This document shows, piece by piece, positions 12,001 to 22,900 of a stretch of 64,000 nucleotides of DNA. Position 1 is the stretch's first letter, and every line of letters starts with the position of its first letter. The DNA is from Siphonodentalium dalli (Eukaryota; Mollusca; Scaphopoda; Gadilida; Siphonodentaliidae), in assembly GCA_032622095.1 (NCBI GenBank), contig CP136068.1, forward strand, positions 138,639,989 through 138,703,988, given 5' to 3'. The notes beneath the pieces were generated by a model, which had not been told where the DNA came from, did no database searches, and was given only the letters and a program-made list of their open reading frames with translations. The position numbers and the translations under genes were made by a program.

Positions 12001-12204
12001 CACGGCGAACATTTTCGCCGATGCCGGCATTTTGAGGGTTAATAGCGACCCTGAGTGGGTTTCCATGACACCCCTGCACTTATATTGCCCTTAAAATCAC
12101 TCATATAGTCCATATGGGGGGTCCGGGCTGGACTGGAATGGTCCGGGCTGGTCCGGGCTGGTCCGGGCTTGTCCGGGCTTGTCCGGGCGATGTTTAGTCA
12201 CACC
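9052..12204. mobile_element. Foldback element 2, about 3.15 kb
   Basis: Ends GGTGTGACTAAACA(C/T)CGCCC in inverted orientation, sharing the first 11 bp with element 1. Inside the ends are CCCGGACCAG minisatellites. Then come plus-strand units of about 530 bp (about 9140, 9675, 10205 truncated), an inversion point near 10548, and minus-strand units (about 10550-11060, 11061-11590, 11591-12120). Units carry GTGCAGGGGTGTCATGG, TTAACCCTCAAAATGCCGGC and CCGCCATCGCCGATTATG. The many short frames seen across it are by-products of the repeat. I see no transposase. Confidence 0.83.
9066..9146 (+). repeat. CCCGGACCAG decamer minisatellite
   Basis: About eight head-to-tail copies of CCCGGACCAG or CCCGAACCAG just inside the left end of element 2. 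The inverted counterpart is at about 12119-12187 (GTCCGGGCTG/GTCCGGGCTT). Confidence 0.9.
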
Positions 12205-12213
12205 GAGGCATTG
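12205..12213 (+). repeat. 9-bp target-site copy 3 (GAGGCATTG)
   Basis: Follows the right terminus of element 2 and is identical to the copy before element 1. The inferred empty site reads GCAAT-GAGGCATTG-TAACC. Confidence 0.75.
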
Positions 12214-12886
12214 TAACCAAAAATCACCACCTGCAAATCTAAGCTGACCGGGCACAGACTCGTGACGAATGTACACATTATGAGTATATATACCGACCAC
12301 TTAACGATATGCTCGGTATACGTACATTGCGTCACCACATGATTGGCCTACACAGGTATGTTGTCGAGAACATCGCAAATACCTTCTCTACTGTACTCAT
12401 TAGTAACTCTTATTTTGTTGTTATCGCCCGTCACTCTTCGGGCGAATACATTATCGCGGCGGGGTAAGACAGAATACTGGAACCAAAATTAAGAAAGTAC
12501 ATGCATGCCGACAGATCCACCAACTGCGTTTTATATTATGCCGCCAGCTTTAGCATTGTGCTCGTCACGGAAAACAGCGTGCAACGCATCTTGACAAAAT
12601 TTCTCTCAACTCTTGTATTCAATTGGAGACTTTATTTGCACCCTTTGCGTTGTAATATGTTTGTAAACTGACACAAAGAACGTTCCAATACACTGTCTGA
12701 AGAATCACCCGATAAAGCCATGCTGTTATTGAACATAACAAAATAATTACTGCTTTCCCTCTAAAACTTTGACACCGTTTGAAAAAAATTATAATAAAAA
12801 CAAGAATCTTAAACTTTAAAGATGATTATCTCTTTAAATAACAAATTTGAAATAGTTGCGTGGGTATAAAATAATAAATATGAACT
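12214..12886. other. No recognisable feature
   Basis: Unique-looking AT-rich DNA without a credible gene. Confidence 0.5.
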
Positions 12887-13271
12887 GAAGACCCCTGTCC
12901 GGAAAGGCTTCTATCAATTAATATTGATTTTATATCGAATATTTTTTTGCGACCATTTATTTGTCTATTTTTAGAACATACCATTCGGGCGATACCATAT
13001 ATCGATATAGAGCATTAGGCTAGTCCTATGGCTACGTACCGAACGTCAAATGTTCCAGATTGATTGGTTGTATTGTTTTATTCCATAGTTATAAGCGATA
13101 ATGAGTATAATTAACGTTTATTTGTGACAAAATTACACAATAATATTTCTGGTCTCTGTTAACAGTAACCACTATTGTTCGTTAGCTAAACAACCACACC
13201 TTTTTAGACCAGAAATTATTCGAAATAAAATTAATATTAATTGATAGAAGAATTTCCGGACAGGAGTCTTC
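12887..13271. mobile_element. Miniature inverted-repeat element, GAAGAC termini
   Basis: About 385 bp. The left end GAAGACCCCTGTCCGGAAA continues into TTCTATCAATTAATATT, and the right end is its near-complement over about 55 bp. No target duplication is clear and there is no coding capacity. Confidence 0.7.
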
Positions 13272-13597
13272 GATTCAGATCTAATATGTTATACCCCAGT
13301 AACTATATAATACATGTTTACAAAGAGATAATCCGCCTTTAAAGGAACCTAAAGCACTCGCATTGGGTAAATGTGCAAACAATATATAAGTCTGTGACAA
13401 CATCACGGACAAGAAGAACATGGAGAAAGAGATAAACTTATGTTCATTCTTAATAGTTCTCAAATACCTAACTAAATTTTGCGCATTGAAACCACTGTTA
13501 TGTACCAAAAAAAACGCATGTCAACAAACATCACTAATCGTGTAATAAGTTCAAATATTTAAGTCTGAATATGATTTTCAGAATATTGTTATATGTT

Positions 13598-13806
13598 TTA
13601 ACCCTTTTAGTGCCAGGGGCCGATCTCATCGGCCCTAATTTATGGTCTGTAGAGTGCCCTAAAAAAAAAAATAGTTTTTGGGTTAGGCCAATCCATTATC
13701 TTATATATGCGAGGCGACCTATGGTCGACTCGCATATATAAGAGAATGCATTGGCACAGGGTATATGGGTCGATACAAAAATCGGATCTGGCACTCAAAG
13801 GGTTAA
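13598..13806 (-). mobile_element. Beta family miniature element (piggyBac type), copy 1
   Basis: Flanked by TTAA on both sides. The ends CCCTTTTAGTGCCAGG and GGCACTCAAAGGG are inverted repeats, with GGGGCCGATCTCATCGGCCC at the left. Contains one hairpin module (about 13689-13756). TTAA sites with CCCTTT ends are the signature of piggyBac-type elements. Orientation is opposite to the copy at 45695. Confidence 0.8.
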
Positions 13807-14094
13807 TTAACATATTCCAATGTTTACAGTCAAGTTTTGATTAAACTTTGGTATCTTATTGGTCCAATTGAACTTGTATCAGTAATTCCAGTATATTTTT
13901 TACATATAACAATGGTTTTGATATGCGATATCTCGTTATTGGACTTATTATAGTGAAATAAAAACAAAGTCGATCTATTTTCACATGTACTTGTTGATGG
14001 CAAGACTTCAATAAAACATTATTTCATTTCGCATGAACCCACTGGTGAAGGTCGTGTGTTCAGTTAATGATGTATAATCCGAATTAACGTTCCC

Positions 14095-14345
14095 AAATAA
14101 CTATTTTTTGAATTCGGGATAAAAAATATTTGATTTGAGTCGAGGAACCCACCCATCAAAGCTCAGAGTGATCATATATCGATTTTTGAAATTTGTTATT
14201 TCTCGAGATGTGTATATAGTTATTGGTGGCCTGGTAAAAAGTCGTCAAACCGACGGTCTCGGACCAATTTGCGGATGAAAATGGATAACTCTAAAATCAA
14301 GTGGTCTTGGGTGTTAGATATATTGACGGTCGCACAGAAGTTCCG
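14095..14345 (-). mobile_element. Fragment of the AGGTACTC family
   Basis: AAAAATATTTGATT, GAGTCGAGGAACCC, ATCAAAGCTCAGAG and TGGATAACTCTAAAATCAAG match, in reverse order and strand, the full element at 62302-62789. Truncated on the right against an element-2-like fragment. Confidence 0.65.
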
Positions 14346-14672
14346 ATACTAACCCATTAATTGCCAGAATTAAAATATTGTGCCCGCAAATAACAAGACT
14401 CGCAGCCTGGACCCCGTGTCGCCAACGTGCCGCTAATATTTCCACACATATATGTAGCGAAACTACATTCATGAAGAAACAAGGGGGATCGCCAACCGAA
14501 GCCTGGCAATTAACCCTCAAAATGCCGACATCGCCGAGTATGTTTGCATTGAATGAAGCTAACATGCAGACCGGACCGCCCCTGTGTCTGTGCATGTGTG
14601 GTTTCCACGACACCCCCGCACTATTGTGATCACTTAACTCATCCCCAGAGACCACAGTGGCGGTCCGGACTG
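14346..14672 (+). mobile_element. Diverged fragment of the foldback element 2 unit
   Basis: CCTGGCAATTAACCCTCAAA, GCCGACATCGCCGAGTATG, ACCGGACCGCCCCTG and TTTCCACGACACCCCCGCA follow the element-2 unit in order, with many substitutions. The single unit shows the family is older and dispersed. Confidence 0.75.
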
Positions 14673-16858
14673 GAGGCGATAATTGGAATTTTTTCTAGCC
14701 TGACAAAATGTAAAATTTCTCTCTTTTTTTAAAGTCGATGGTTTTGAGTTGATGAGTATCACGGATTCAAAATGGCCGAGGTGATCGAAAAATACGACCA
14801 GAAATGAGGAAAAGGGAAATAAACTAAGATATGACATATTACATAGTATTTTTTCAGATACAAGCAGATGTTATACTATTTTTCAATCAAGCTGATACAT
14901 CAGTTGTCTGTCGAAGGATTCTCCCAATATGTATGGACTGGCAATGATCGATATCTGACCATTAAAACGTCTGATGTGTCCGATATAATAATTATGTTCC
15001 TTTAGATAAACCGATCAGCTTGTGTTTGTATGGTGTCAAATCAGACAGAACATCTTTAAAAACATACAGAGATGAGATGGAATTCATTAGCAGTTTTAAA
15101 CGGTCATGGCTCTTTGAGCTTCCAAATTTTATATACGTAATTTGGATGGAGGCATAAATGAGGTTGACAAAAACACAAAATATTGATATACCGGCTTCAT
15201 TTGCTGTGAACAATACTTGCCAAAGGTACAGCCATATTTCAGCTGTTTTCAACTTTTCGCAAAGAAGGTAAAGAAACGCTCTTTATTTCTTTATTTCAGG
15301 AATATGCCAACACTGAGCGCTCTTCAGTTCCACGCCGTGCACATGACTGCACGTTGTTTGTGTGGGATCCGAACACCGTGTTCAATGTTGTATTTTTGTG
15401 TGACTTCAATGCGTCTGGGATATATAATGCCCGTATCGAAAGGGAGTTCAAGTATTTATCGACCTATTTCAAAACCGGGAAAAATACAAAAGCTAATATT
15501 ATTAGGTGTATTTTGAAGCGTAAAATATCACTTTAAATTTCACACACAAACATGATGCATTTTTTTTTCAATGTTCCGTATGTATATACGTATGATTGTG
15601 CGGCACGTATTAATTGCTACATTTTGATCCACAGAACGCGACAATTTACTTGTAAAATCAAACAATCACTAGGCTTGGCTTTATTCATCTTCTCAATGAA
15701 AGAGACACGATGCGGTGTGGATAATAAATAACGCTATTTGAATTATGTTGAAAATAACCGAGTCTTTCAACTGTAGCAAGAAATTTCATCGTCATCAGTA
15801 TTCTAGATTAACTTTCTTTTGTCATAAATTAGCCTTCGTTTTTATGTCACCGAATTTGGTTGTTGTTCTTCCATGATATATAATGTCGTCATATGGATTT
15901 GCGACTAAAACGACATTAACTCATCAACTAAACAAAAAGAAACAAATCCATGATGCATAACATTCACTGTAACCAGCTGCTGTAGCGCACATCTTCATAT
16001 TTGAAGTTTCGAATGCTATCGCAGCTTTAATCTGGACAGATACAAGAGGAGTTCCTAGGCTATTATTCCAAGTTGGTGGTCTTATTTTATATCCATACAC
16101 CTGCCTAATCTAGTAGACTATAAGCACGACTTACGACAGCCTACTAATATCTACTATCCGCCCTTTGATGAGTTTATGGAGCATTCGAGAACGATCCGAA
16201 ATATATAAACAGCCGTACACATGTAGCCAGTAACATTGGCTGTTTTCGAGCGTATCGCCCCTTGATGAATTCTTTTGCTCAAAACCGCGAATAAATATAA
16301 ACCCTCTCAAGATTAACTCGCTTGCCGAAAGTTAATTTGGTACGGAACAGTGCAAAACAACCTTCGCGATAATCAAGAAAGTATCTCATCCCATGCATTA
16401 TCCATCATTCTCTGGGCATTATCTTCTCTACACGACCTGTCGGCTTCTTGTGTTGTTTCGACGGATCTAATTAGTCGCCATAGCAACCAGAATAAATTGG
16501 CAACGGCAATCACATGGTACACGCACTGTACAAATATGGCGAAGGTTATCTCTGAATGCCAGTAACATGAGACTGTGTCTCTAAAATCCTATTGCTCGAG
16601 AGAGAAATTTTGAATGTCTATTTTCCTTTTCACTGTACCCCACTCAGCCCCGTTACCTGATAATAGAGGAACCGAGTTCCATTTGTGTTACACATCCACT
16701 CGCGTGTATACCCCTTGCGTGGTAGGAATAGAATCACCTTCGTGTCTCTCCGTCACAGTGTTGCTTGGTCTATACCTGTTCCTGTTGGTAGGAAGTTGTT
16801 TCAAGAAATAAACATTTTTATTTTGGAATAGTAACAGTTAAATTTTAAAGAAACTAAA
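14673..16858. other. Upstream flank of calponin: no gene recognised
   Basis: No recognisable coding sequence. AT-rich with TATA-like AAATATATAAAC (about 16199-16210) and AATAAATATAAACC (about 16290-16303). A 5' noncoding exon and promoter of calponin may lie here but cannot be placed. No CArG box of the strict CC(A/T)6GG form was seen in the last kilobase. Confidence 0.4.
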
Positions 16859-16912
16859 ATGGCTAATGTTATGAAACCGATGGGTGGCTTGGACAGGACT
16901 CTGCATTCCAAG
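16859..16912 (+). CDS. Calponin coding exon 1 (start codon)
   Basis: ATG followed by 17 codons reads MANVMKPMGGLDRTLHSK and ends at a strong GTATGT donor in phase 0. This matches the phase of exon 2, which opens QAAKYD. Calponins start with a short basic segment just before the KYD motif, so both content and length fit. The Kozak context (AAAATGG) is good. No other upstream segment offers an in-frame start with a matching donor. The assignment across a 29.4-kb intron is an inference. The transcript may begin in an unseen 5' noncoding exon, because a pyrimidine-rich stretch ending in AG lies just upstream (about 16813-16831). Confidence 0.78.
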
Positions 16913-19900
16913 GTATGTAATAATTGCAATTTTAATTTACTTTTCGGAAATAAGTTTTGGAACTGCGCATGCACTGTGTGTTGTGTTATCTTATGCAGGC
17001 AGCGGTGTTGAAGTGATATATATTATGAGTAGTTTGTCATTAAAAGATATATCGCAGCGGTGTTTGATATCTACGTTCCCATCTGCGAAATATGTTATTA
17101 TTTCATTTAATCTCTTGCAGATATTTTGGTGTAAAGAGTATATATAAGAGTCGGGTGTCCGTTTTTATTCACGCCGGTTCACTGCTGGGTAATTTCTGAA
17201 TAGACTGGCAGGAGTTATTATGAGTTTCGCCTAATTAATTAAAACTTAATCTAAATAATTACCATCCAGCTCTTTTACATTCCGATGCAGTCCATCGAGA
17301 TCGCGTTTTGATAGGGTTGTCAATTAGTATTAAGTAACTTACCTGTTAATTATACGTGACCTTATCAATGGTGTGACGATTACCTGTTAGATACACCTGG
17401 TGTAATTGGTTTGGAATAAAGTGATGGAACCTGGTCTTCGCATCAGTTGAAATAATGATCTACTCATATTAGATACCTACTTATATTGTTTGCCCATTGT
17501 AAATTATTGTTAGGGCTTACTAATCATCTCGTTATGAGATATTTCGCCCTGTTTATAACTTGAATTCATTTCTGGGGTCAATAACGTCGCCATACTAATC
17601 TACGTACCCCTATCATATACCCGATTACAATTACCCACATTCTCATCAACCATGAGATGCTGTTCATGAGTATAAGTTGTTTTTAATTTCGCGGGCCAAT
17701 TAATTTAGTTTTCGAGTTCTGTTCTTGTCTAGGGTGAAGTTGTATATCAGTTTATGAGTTAATGATTGGCGGTATTAAATTTGTGTTTGTGGGCCATTAT
17801 TTTAGTGTATATATATAATTATATCAATGTTTATGCCGCTAAATGTATTTGACTTCATGCCAAATTGATATGGATCTCAGTGGTTCCATTTTCGCGCCTT
17901 TCACCTGCATGATTTATCAATAGACACCTTTCGCAAGGTCCAAAAACCTTTTCGCAGAATTTACGTCTGTCCATCTGTGAGACAACCGTGCTCGCCTCTC
18001 ACATTAAGGGGATTATGGTTCTGCGTGCCCTGATTATTTTTACTTATGCTGTTATCAGGTCTTAATTAGCGCTTTGCGTTTCGCGAGATTCTCGTATTTC
18101 ACGACGACGAATGATATGATTGCCACCAATAGATACAAATTAAGGCCACATGACGATCACAATTTAAGTACAAAAGCTCAGAGTCATATCCCACATTGAA
18201 CCAAGAAACTATCGCGAACTTAATACTATTTGTTGTATTTGTGACTTTTGTTGAAAATCCAAAACCGTAATCGTAACAACGGATAATGAAAAACGAATAG
18301 AAAAAACACACATTCTAGTGACGTAGTACCCTATTCGTATTATTATCTGTTGTCGTACATTATGCGAAAGATGTCTATTATTTCAACATCTACCACAAGT
18401 TCGCAACGACACCATATCGCTCATATGGTTTCATTTTATATTTGCTTTAATTATATCTGGATATTAAAGGACATTCCTTCGGTTCTCTCTTAATATGATT
18501 ACACCTGGTAAAGTCGTTCGGCTAATTTTCTATGATGTTGGTGGAGCAAAATGATGCTGTTAAGAAAAGGTACTGTAATGGTTCCCTAAAGTTGTCATTT
18601 TCTGGGTATTTGACTAATCCGAGTGATTTTGGGAAAAGGTCAATGTCTGTATAAAACATTCACGAAATATGTATACTTTAATATGGTTTAATAATGGCTG
18701 CGCTGGTGTTTGTTAAACGACAATAACAGCCATCTTGATTATGTTCGGTTCGCAACAACCAACAGAGTCGATCACTACTAAGAATGTTTAAAACACATAA
18801 ATGTGACCCGCCAAATCAAATCCAGTCGTAAGTCGGGATTTGTTTACCCTGTGCCAATGCATTCTCTTATATATGCGAGTCGACCATATGTCGCCTCGCA
18901 TATATAAGAGAATGCATTGACCTAACAATTTGTTATCATTTTTTTAAAATAAATGTTTCTTACAATTTTTAGGACATAAAATAAAAAACATCCATTACCC
19001 TGCAGGGGGCCCCACACATATATAGAAGCATATAGAAGAGTGTCGTCTGCTCATGTTTGTCTGGGGCTCTGTATGGGTGAAATTATAAAATTGTTAAAGA
19101 ATACAAGAAAAAATTATTAAAATTGTTAGGCCAATGCATTCTCTTATATATGCGAGGCGACCTATGGTCGACTCGCATATATAAGAGAATGCATTGGCAC
19201 AGGGTAAAAAAAAATCCCGACTTACGACTGGATTTGATATGGCGGGTCACATGACAACTTAATAAACAATAACGGTATGTTTTCTTAACGATAACACCAC
19301 TTTTCCTCATCAGTATCATTGCAATTCAGCAGGAACCATCAACACCATAGCAAATTAGCAGGAACACTCATTAAACAGGGGTGATGATGACGAAATGTTG
19401 AAACATATTTTGGGCTTTCCTTATCTTAGTTTATTGAGGTGGAGGCTAATTATATCAACAAGCGATAAATGCAATGTCTAAAACCAAGTAACCGTTAAAA
19501 ATTATAGAAATTGTAATATCTAATTAATTCATAAACATATTGTCAAATATTCGAAGATTAATCAATCATAAAGCAACCATAAAATTCAAGCTATATACAT
19601 TTGTTGACGACAATAAAGACGGATTACCTCAGCAAATTTTATTTCGATTCGAAAACATTTTAAGCCGGTAAAGCATGTACATGTACATCTTTCATCAAAT
19701 ATCCAAATAAAGCTCATTTGGTTTTGTCTTTACTGATGTGATATGAACTGAGACACAAGGTTTCTTGGTTATATATATGCTTCGGTATATAAGTAGCATG
19801 TATACTTTCTAATGTATACTTCCTTGTGGCTCAATTGCTTAGTACTTTTTAAAACAGATTTTTTCGAAACAATGATTGCGGTTCCGGGCCTTACTGTACA

Positions 19901-22900
19901 CTGACTTGGCTGTGTAGCTCCACTCTATCTGATATTAGTGGTGAAACTAGTATATAACGAATAGTGTGCAGTGCTTGATCGAACTCAATAATGACACAAA
20001 CATTAGAACAAAATCGAAATTTCAAACTTAACACATTTCTGGGGGGATTCGGGAGATGGGAATACTCGAATTGTTATAGTAAATAAGTTTCCTTGTCATT
20101 GCCTTTAACTGCCTTCAGGATTGCGGTGTGAATGTTCTATAGAAACCAAGAAAAGGTATACTGCGTGCACTCTGTTGCAATTTGCAGATTCCTATACTAA
20201 AAACTCGGCATGTGGGTACATCGAGATCAGAGTCGTGGCTAGCAGGTCTTTGTTGGTTTGACAAACATTTATTTTCCGATTCCAACACCCTGAAGAGCCA
20301 TGAAAAACTCTCATGGTGACCCCTTCAAACTTTAGGACTGTTGGAAAATTCCACAATGACACATATTTCCAGGCGATGGCTATCTCAGACTAAACTTAGA
20401 CTGACAGTGACAGTTGGCGCTTGCACTAAGACTTCGTTGGGAAATGAAACAATCAGAACAGGCTCTACCAATTTGATCTGAAATTTCCAACAGCCATTGA
20501 AGGAGGTATCATATGTCCAACTGTCGAAAAAGGTTATCAGTTGGTAGATGAGACATCCCAAAATCCCTATCGCAACGTTCTTGGTTTCATAATGGGAATC
20601 CTTTCATCTGTTGTAGTTATACATTTCTCGTGTTTTCATCTTCTGATTTCCCCACTACAAAGTGCACACTGGAACTTTTTCAGTGACCCGGGTATGGCAT
20701 AAATAACATGGCAATTTATATTTGCGCCTCTTCTGTTTCTTGTTTGGCGATTAGCCAAACATTAAACTCGGTTTAAATGGCAGTGGATTGGGAAATACGA
20801 TTATAAGTTAAACGAACCGCCATCGAACAATCCAAGCCTGAATATATGTGTTTTTATTTTTCTGGTATGCACATGAGTCATGCCAGGTTTGTGCTTGATA
20901 TGTTCAAGCTTGATCTGAGTTGATGGACATTTCAACGTGCCATTCGTATCGATACATGACCATTTCGATGGAAATGAGACTTTATTCACGCATAATGAAG
21001 CAAGCACCTTGTAACAAGTGACAATCATGCTTCGTCAGTGCCTCCATAAATCCGATTTATATATCTGCCATGTTATGCTCATATCATGATTCTGAGTGAA
21101 AAAGATTTAGACTGGCTCTCGTCACCCAGAAATTCAATTATATTTTTCTATATCAATGATTACGCCACAAAAATATTATGGCTCAAACCAAATATGTTCC
21201 ATTTTACAAACACTTAACCCTTTCTATACTGAATGGATACTCCCATTCAGATCTACAAGTAAATAGAAGTATATATTGGAATGATATATTATTCATTTAG
21301 AGGAATGTATGGTCAGGTAATAAAAGAAAACGACTGTCAGACGAAAATATAATACAATAGCAAAGGGTTCATATTCATTGTTTGGAAGTGTTCGGATAAT
21401 ACATTCAACAAACGGCCTTATTGTCTGAACATTTCCTGATGGGACCAATCGTCAATGCACATATATATAGTAAAGAAAGAGTAAAATGAAAAACCAACCT
21501 AAATTGCATTTCATACCAGATGGAGTATAATTCACAGGTGTTACGCCACCAAACATTAATATATTTGACCAAAACACTCGACTGTATGGAACAATCTAGA
21601 CGGGCTCTTGTCATCAAGCGTTCACTCAGAAACAGTCACGGTAATTCACCCACATCATTATATTGTTCGAGTTGTAAAATAATATATAAAGCTGCGAATC
21701 GCGTGTTGGAATCTAAATGTAATGAAACTGAAATTGGTCATTTTCGCACGTGCATAAAGTCACCCAGAATCTCCATATAAAGTTCACTGAAATCATCCAG
21801 AATCTCTATAACGTTCATAAAATCACCCAATATCTCTATAATGTGCGTAAAGTCACCCATAATATACATAACGTGCATAAAGTTACCCAGGATTTCCCAA
21901 AATGTGCATAACATCACACAGAATCTCAAAAAATGTACATAGTCAGCCAGAATATCACAAAATGAACATACAGTCAGCCAGGATCTCACCAAAAGTGCAT
22001 AAAGTCACACATTATCTTAAAATTTCACCAACAACGGTATTTAAATTAGTCGTTTGTTTTGTTAAAAAAAATTTATTGAGTAATTTTGCTTTCCAATATT
22101 CTATTTGTGACCCGCCATATCAAATCCAGTCGTATGTCGGGATTTGTTTTACCCTGTGCCAATGCATTCTCTTATATATGCGAGTCGACCATAGGTCGCC
22201 TCGCATATATAAGAGAATGCATTGGCCTAACAATGTTTCATCATTTTTTTTAAATAAATGTTTCTTACAATTTTTAGGACATAAAATAAAAAACATCCAT
22301 TACCCTGCAGGGAGCCCCACACATATATAGAAGCATATATAAGAGTGTCGTCTGCTCATGTTTGTCTGGGGCTCTGTATGGGTGAAATTATAAAATTGAT
22401 AAACGTACTCTGTTGAGTTGGATATTCGAGTATTCGAGCTAGAAAAAGGTTGAAAAAAAAATGCACGAAATTTACTTTTTAATCGGTATTACATGACATG
22501 AAATGAGATATCCTTATTTAGGTGATCAAATATCTGGGTACGTTCAATGCGTTTACTCGGAACAGCGCCCGAACAAATTCCTGATCTCGGGACCGGTAAT
22601 CGCAATCCACCAATCACAAATCACAAGACAGCATCATCATCAACAATATATATGTTATTCTTCTTGTTTAAACGTGTATGCGCCAAATTAAGTTGTTATA
22701 ACTTGTGTCCTAGTCCATTGTAACTTGTGTTACAATAATTATGTTTATACCAACTTCCTGCCAACGGTATATATGTAGTGAACATTTGTGATTACGCGAC
22801 TGGTGAATATCAAACAATGGTTAGCAACTCTCGACCAATCAGAATTCATGTTTTAGCGACAAATATTGAACTAGAATTAGTTTAGTTTCTAATATACTAT

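Noticed and set aside
4350-12204. CRISPR-like array of regularly spaced repeats
   Set aside because: Units are 330-530 bp, in both orientations, without unique spacers, in a eukaryotic transposon context.
9188-12300. Many frames of 60-146 codons (for example 9188-9628 and 10291-10698) sharing peptides such as MLWNYPRLHSRR
   Set aside because: They are the same repeat unit of foldback element 2 read in different frames and strands. They break at unit boundaries and have no independent signs of coding.
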